Shown here one piece after another: positions 32,901-36,556 of a stretch of 36,556 nucleotides of DNA (positions are counted from its first letter, which is position 1; the number at the start of each line of letters is the position of its first letter). The notes under the pieces were generated by a model. The model was given only the letters and a program-made list of their open reading frames with translations. It was not told where the DNA came from and searched no databases. The stretch lies in the NCBI GenBank assembly GCA_022574555.1, contig JACZRV010000029.1:1-36556 (forward strand). The letters are read 5' to 3'. Source of the DNA: SAR324 cluster bacterium (GTDB lineage: Bacteria > SAR324 > JACQKK01). Position numbers and translations under genes: made by a program.

Positions 32901-34397
32901 TCACCGCGGCCGGGGCAGCTTTTGTTCCGAGGCCGCGACCGAGGGGTCGATATGCCCCGTAAACAACGGTGAAAACAGGTAAATGAACGCAAAGGCAAAA
33001 ACCGCCATGCCAAAATAGGGCGTGAAAATCAGCACAATGACAAAGGCGGCGATGGTCCAAAGCACGACGGGATGGCGGCCCAGCCAGCGCCCGAAATGAA
33101 TGTATCGTATCACGTATAGGTTCATGACCATGGCGGCGAGCATCATCACGCCACCCGCGGCCAGGGCGACCGATTCCACCTGGGCTGAGCCACCCAGCGC
33201 CAACTGATGGGCGACCTCCACGGCCGAAACCGTGAGCAATGCCGCGGCGGGAACGGGCATCCCCTTGAAGAAACCCGGAATAGGAGACTTGTCCAGGATG
33301 AAATAGACCAATCGGCCTAGGCCCGCCACCGTATAAATAATACCGATGACCCAGAACGGAATGCCGAGCCAGGACCCGGCGCCCAGCGATCCCATCACCA
33401 GGAACAGGATCGCCCCTGGTGCAACGCAAAAGCTGATCCCGTCTGAAAGATCGTCAAGTACGGCACCCAAACGGACGCCCGGCTTGCGCTTCTGGTCGGG
33501 CAGGGGTTCGGTCAGCCCCAGCCGGCGGGCCAAGGTACCGTCCAGTTTATCCAGGAAGGCCGCGCCGACCAGAATGAAAAGCGCCTCGCGCACCCGGCCG
33601 TTGCTCGCGAAGACGATGGCGGCGATGCCTAGAAATCCGTTCATCAACGTCAGTGCATTGGGCAGGACGGACAGAATTCGCCGGCGCAGGTCGTCGTTGT
33701 CCTCGCAAATATCGTCCAGAGCCAGCGCACCGTATTTGCGCAGGTGGAGGGTGATCGATGCGGTGTTGATGAGGAGGAAGAAGATTTCCACCACATAAAG
33801 AATCCGCAGGGGCACCTGATCGAGCCAATCCAGCCAGCGATAAAGCCATTCCCAGCCGCCGGTGGGCAGGTAGAAGGCATAGGCATAGAGCATCACCGCC
33901 ATGGGCGAGGCGACCAGGGATCGCAGCCTGGTGATCTCGTAGTATTCGCCCTGATGCTCGGTATCCTGACCGAAGCTGCGCAAGAAATGGGCGAATTGAT
34001 CCCGCATCAGCACCAACACACAGATGGCCAGCACGAACATGGCATGCAGCAGTTCTCCGGTGCCGTCCAGATCGATTCCTTGTCGCTCCAGACGGATCAG
34101 CCGCCAGAACATTCCCGCACCCAGCACCGGGAAAATGATGGCGTAGACGATGCGGTCCATCATCCGGTCCACCAGGGGACCCAGGCGGGAATCGGGGATG
34201 TAACGGTCGGCAAACCAACCGTCGAACCAATCGAACCCCATCGCCAAGATGAGGAAAGCCAGACCCAGCAGATAGGCCACCGGATTGTAGGCGATCATGG
34301 TCCACAGCGCCGCGGCGAAGGCCCCGAAAACGAGAGGAGGCCGGCCAAACGTCAGCACGGCGGCGAGATCGCGAGGGATTCGATTGATTTGGAACAT
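32901..34397 (-). CDS. Fusion of two CDP-alcohol phosphatidyltransferase domains
   Basis: A 498-residue membrane protein with two complete copies of the domain that transfers a phosphatidyl group to an alcohol. Domain 1 (about 15-215): D56-W-F-D59-G-W-F-A-D64, G73, D77, D81, where the usual AR is AD followed by R. Domain 2 (about 240-440): D283-K-L-D286-G-T-L-A-R, then after a ten-residue insertion G311, D315, D319. Its PNALTLMNGFLGI and SFCVAPGAILF resemble phosphatidylserine synthase PssA. The expected metal-binding aspartates are present in both, so two activities are possible. Each domain is normally a separate gene of 180-250 residues. Confidence 0.9.
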   Translation of the reverse strand: MFQINRIPRDLAAVLTFGRPPLVFGAFAAALWTMIAYNPVAYLLGLAFLILAMGFDWFDGWFADRYIPDSRLGPLVDRMMDRIVYAIIFPVLGAGMFWRLIRLERQGIDLDGTGELLHAMFVLAICVLVLMRDQFAHFLRSFGQDTEHQGEYYEITRLRSLVASPMAVMLYAYAFYLPTGGWEWLYRWLDWLDQVPLRILYVVEIFFLLINTASITLHLRKYGALALDDICEDNDDLRRRILSVLPNALTLMNGFLGIAAIVFASNGRVREALFILVGAAFLDKLDGTLARRLGLTEPLPDQKRKPGVRLGAVLDDLSDGISFCVAPGAILFLVMGSLGAGSWLGIPFWVIGIIYTVAGLGRLVYFILDKSPIPGFFKGMPVPAAALLTVSAVEVAHQLALGGSAQVESVALAAGGVMMLAAMVMNLYVIRYIHFGRWLGRHPVVLWTIAAFVIVLIFTPYFGMAVFAFAFIYLFSPLFTGHIDPSVAASEQKLPRPR

Positions 34398-34659
34398 GGT
34401 CGGTCACCCCGGCGGGCCGTCGGACGGCGGACCCCGCGTTGCGGGATCAAAGGCAGCGGGGTTCTGCCACGGCCGGAAATATGAACGGAACCCCCGGCAA
34501 TTAGAGGTCTCGTACCCATACCATTCCGCCGGGATGACGGCAATTGGCGGTGAACATCGGGGCATTGGGGATTTTGTGATTCGAACGAAGATGGACTTGA
34601 GTGGCGTGACGACGCTTATGCTGCATTGATGGCCCGCCGCTCCCCATCCGGCCTTGCCC
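34398..34659. other. Short gap before the phosphatidyltransferase gene
   Basis: No gene was found. The stretch contains a small hairpin-forming GGCAGCGGGGTTCTGCC near 34451-34467 and should hold the minus-strand promoter of the phosphatidyltransferase. Confidence 0.3.
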
Positions 34660-35139
34660 CTATTCCTGCACCACCTCGATAAGCACGTGGAACGGGGTCT
34701 CGTCCAATGCCTTGGGATGGAGGAAGAAAACGGTCGTGCCGCGCGAGCCGGGGCGAGGCGCCTCATCGAGAATACGAAAACCCTTGGCCTTGAGGTGATC
34801 GTAGGCCGCCCGGGCGTCGGCCACGCGGAAACCGACGTGGTGCAACCCGCCCTTGCCGCCGTTGCGGTTCATGGCTCTTTGCACCGTGGAGTTTTCGTCG
34901 AGGGGTTCCAGAAGTTGGATCAGGTTGGGACCGCTTCCGATTTGAAGGAGCACCTCGCGCACCTGGTCCTTGCCGCCCACCTCCTCCCGATGGATCTCCC
35001 GAAATCCGAGCATGCGGTAGGCGGCAACCTGGGCGTCGAGAGAACCCCTGGGCACCGCGATGGCGACGTGATCGACGAACTGGAAGCCGGGCAGGTCGCC
35101 GCCCAGCGCCTCGAGCGGTTCGGTTGTGGATTCGGCCAT
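34660..35139 (-). CDS. Methylmalonyl-CoA epimerase / glyoxalase-fold protein
   Basis: A 159-residue vicinal-oxygen-chelate protein with the first metal His in FVDHVAIAVP and the second in GLHHVGFRV, a Gln/Glu-containing LIQLLEPL and the terminal HVLIEVVQE. This pattern fits methylmalonyl-CoA epimerase, which interconverts the (R)- and (S)- forms in propionate metabolism, though 4-hydroxyphenylpyruvate-dioxygenase-like folds share part of it. No mutase gene lies in the window. It is 53 bases after the Smr gene on the same strand and may be co-transcribed. Confidence 0.8.
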   Translation of the reverse strand: MAESTTEPLEALGGDLPGFQFVDHVAIAVPRGSLDAQVAAYRMLGFREIHREEVGGKDQVREVLLQIGSGPNLIQLLEPLDENSTVQRAMNRNGGKGGLHHVGFRVADARAAYDHLKAKGFRILDEAPRPGSRGTTVFFLHPKALDETPFHVLIEVVQE

Positions 35140-35192
35140 ATGGAATTTCCGTCAAATGGGGTCGCAAGCGGACACGAGATGCGGGCCCAAGA

Positions 35193-36206
35193 TCATTGCA
35201 GCCAGACCCATATCGCCCCTTCGCCGCCGTGACGGGGCGGCGCCCAGCAAAAATTTTGCGTATAACGGCGACCCTCCCCCTCCAGCCAACGTTGCACCAT
35301 TTCCCTCAACACCGGGCCCCTATCGCCGGAGTTGTGACCCTTGCCGGTAATGACGAGCACGTGGCGCAGCCGCTGGCCTTGGCAGGCAACGATATAGGAT
35401 TCCAGTTTGCGGGCAGCCATCTCCCTGTCGTACCCGTGGAGATCCAGCACACCGTCGGGCTCCTCAGGGAATCGTCCGGGAAGCTCCTTTGGAGAGCGGC
35501 CTTTACGATTGCCTCGGCTCGCCGGCTGGGGAGCCCCCTCGTACTTCTGCGCAGGATCGAACTCGCCTTCGTTCAGCGCCGCCATCACTTCGGGTTCTTC
35601 CACGAACCGCACCGGTGACGGCGGCCGGTTCGCGTCGATGCCGCCCTCTTGCGCGGAAATTTGAACGATTTCCGGCGGAGCAGGTTGTGAGGCAGAGATT
35701 TGCCGATCCTTGTGGGCCCTCCCAGCGCCCACATCTGATGGCTCCGCCGCGGGTTTTCCATCCATGTTGGCCGCTTCGCTCCCCACATTCCCCGGATGGT
35801 CCGAGGGGCGGGAGTGCCGGCCGATCACCGCTGCTGGCCGAAGATCGTGCGAACTGGCTGAATCCGCTGCATGCGGCCTCGGCCGGCCGTCTAGGGGTTC
35901 CACGCCCAGGTTGTCCATGGCCCGCATGAAATCGTCTGCGGCTTCGGCGTCGGCGGCGAATCGCACCTGATCCATTTTCTTGAGACGGGCTGGCGGATAA
36001 GGCCGCCGCTGGTTGGGTACGATCTGCAAATCCCGCATGGCCTCCAGAAAATCCATATCCTGCCGGTTCACCTCGCCCGCCCGTTCGAATGGGGCGGGCA
36101 GGTGGGTCGCGGTTACCCGCTCCGTCGACCGGCTCCGCTTGAGCTTCACGGTCTGGATTTTCTTGCGCCGCTTCTGAGTTTCGCCGTACAGCCTGCGCCG
36201 GGCCAT
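35193..36206 (-). CDS. Smr-domain protein with long variable N-terminus
   Basis: A 337-residue protein starting with a very basic stretch, MARRRLYGETQKRRKKIQTV. Two short related segments follow (about 50-62 DMDFLEAMRDLQIVP and 90-105 DDFMRAMDNLGVEPLDGRP), then a low-complexity linker. The C-terminal Smr domain (about 253-337) has the LDLHGYDREMAARKLESYI motif and HVLVITGKGHNSGD, followed by LREMVQRWLEG and a final AIWVWLQ. Smr domains cleave or bind nucleic acid. The repeated F-hh-AM-D-LxVxP segment suggests a partner-binding motif; its role is not known. Confidence 0.88.
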   Translation of the reverse strand: MARRRLYGETQKRRKKIQTVKLKRSRSTERVTATHLPAPFERAGEVNRQDMDFLEAMRDLQIVPNQRRPYPPARLKKMDQVRFAADAEAADDFMRAMDNLGVEPLDGRPRPHAADSASSHDLRPAAVIGRHSRPSDHPGNVGSEAANMDGKPAAEPSDVGAGRAHKDRQISASQPAPPEIVQISAQEGGIDANRPPSPVRFVEEPEVMAALNEGEFDPAQKYEGAPQPASRGNRKGRSPKELPGRFPEEPDGVLDLHGYDREMAARKLESYIVACQGQRLRHVLVITGKGHNSGDRGPVLREMVQRWLEGEGRRYTQNFCWAPPRHGGEGAIWVWLQ

Positions 36207-36556
36207 GACTGGTGACTCCGCGGGGGTGAAGCCTGCCCGCCCGATTCAGCAGCAGGCCGTACGGCGGCCAGCCGGTGAAACCAGGCGAAACATCGGGACT
36301 GGCATTCGAACCCAGCACCCGACACCCCCAAGTATTTCATACTGGCTGGAGCTTGTGTAGAGGCCCCCTCTGTCTGGAACCGATCTTCCATAAGTATGGC
36401 GGACGAACCCTCTCCATGTAGTCTCCCGCCGGCGGCGTTTGCCTTCGTTTGTCTATTGGGTAGAATTGATTCGATGGCTCGTGTTCGGGTTGGGCGCGGA
36501 AACCGCCCCTCGGAGTGGTCAGCTATCCTTTCTCCAACCTCTTGATTCAACCCAAG
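36207..36556. other. Right end of the window, no gene seen
   Basis: No domain-bearing frame was found. The open frame on the minus strand at 36146-36550 overlaps the Smr gene and shows nothing. A TTCGAA-containing segment near 36305 only superficially resembles a tRNA T-arm. Confidence 0.4.

Noticed and set aside
36295..36330. tRNA T-arm-like TTCGAA segment
   Set aside because: The stem does not pair properly and no acceptor, D-arm or anticodon arm is present.

Overview
The window comes from a GC-rich Gram-negative bacterium. The evidence is two predicted outer-membrane beta-barrels, a SPOR-domain protein, a FliN-type switch protein, a multihaem c-type cytochrome and many signal peptides. 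The mix of housekeeping genes (dnaG, metK, an HPr gene, aroE, a PssA-like gene) with acyl-CoA catabolism suggests a proteobacterium or a relative; the sequence alone does not allow closer placement. There is no rRNA, no convincing tRNA and no CRISPR array.

Layout. (1) 1-1516 is AT-richer accessory DNA. It holds the truncated RNA part and the reverse transcriptase of a retron, and ends at a short sequence matching the 3' end of a tmRNA gene, probably the right attachment site of an island. (2) 1517-4862 carries catabolic minus-strand genes: a duplicated 3' scrap of an acyl-CoA dehydrogenase gene, a DUF1640-like protein, the full acyl-CoA dehydrogenase, an M19 dipeptidase homologue without its usual metal ligands, and the stump of a TRAP transporter permease. 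(3) 4863-13167 is a plus-strand heavy-metal module. Two near-identical MerR-type promoters drive two operons: P-type ATPase, Met-rich exported protein, flippase-like membrane protein and MerR regulator; then barrel protein, periplasmic HMA protein, second barrel protein and NHL propeller. (4) 13575-16825 returns to catabolism with a family III CoA-transferase, a haloalkane dehalogenase and a luciferase-like oxidoreductase.

(5) 17136-23469 is a mixed stretch: a YbjN-like protein, a RelE toxin remnant, fliN, a SPOR protein, a serine recombinase with an altered active site, and two co-oriented secreted proteins. (6) 23794-36206 is more core-like: a zinc-ribbon membrane protein, dnaG, a FecR-domain protein with a clear terminator, metK, HPr gene and aroE with overlapping ends, a pentahaem cytochrome, an orphan HigA antitoxin, a fused double CDP-alcohol phosphatidyltransferase, methylmalonyl-CoA epimerase and an Smr protein.

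The most notable items are the retron at the left edge with its inferred tmRNA attachment site, the self-contained metal module whose pump has Tyr-Pro-Cys in place of the usual Cys-Pro-Cys, and the tandem CDP-alcohol phosphatidyltransferase fusion.
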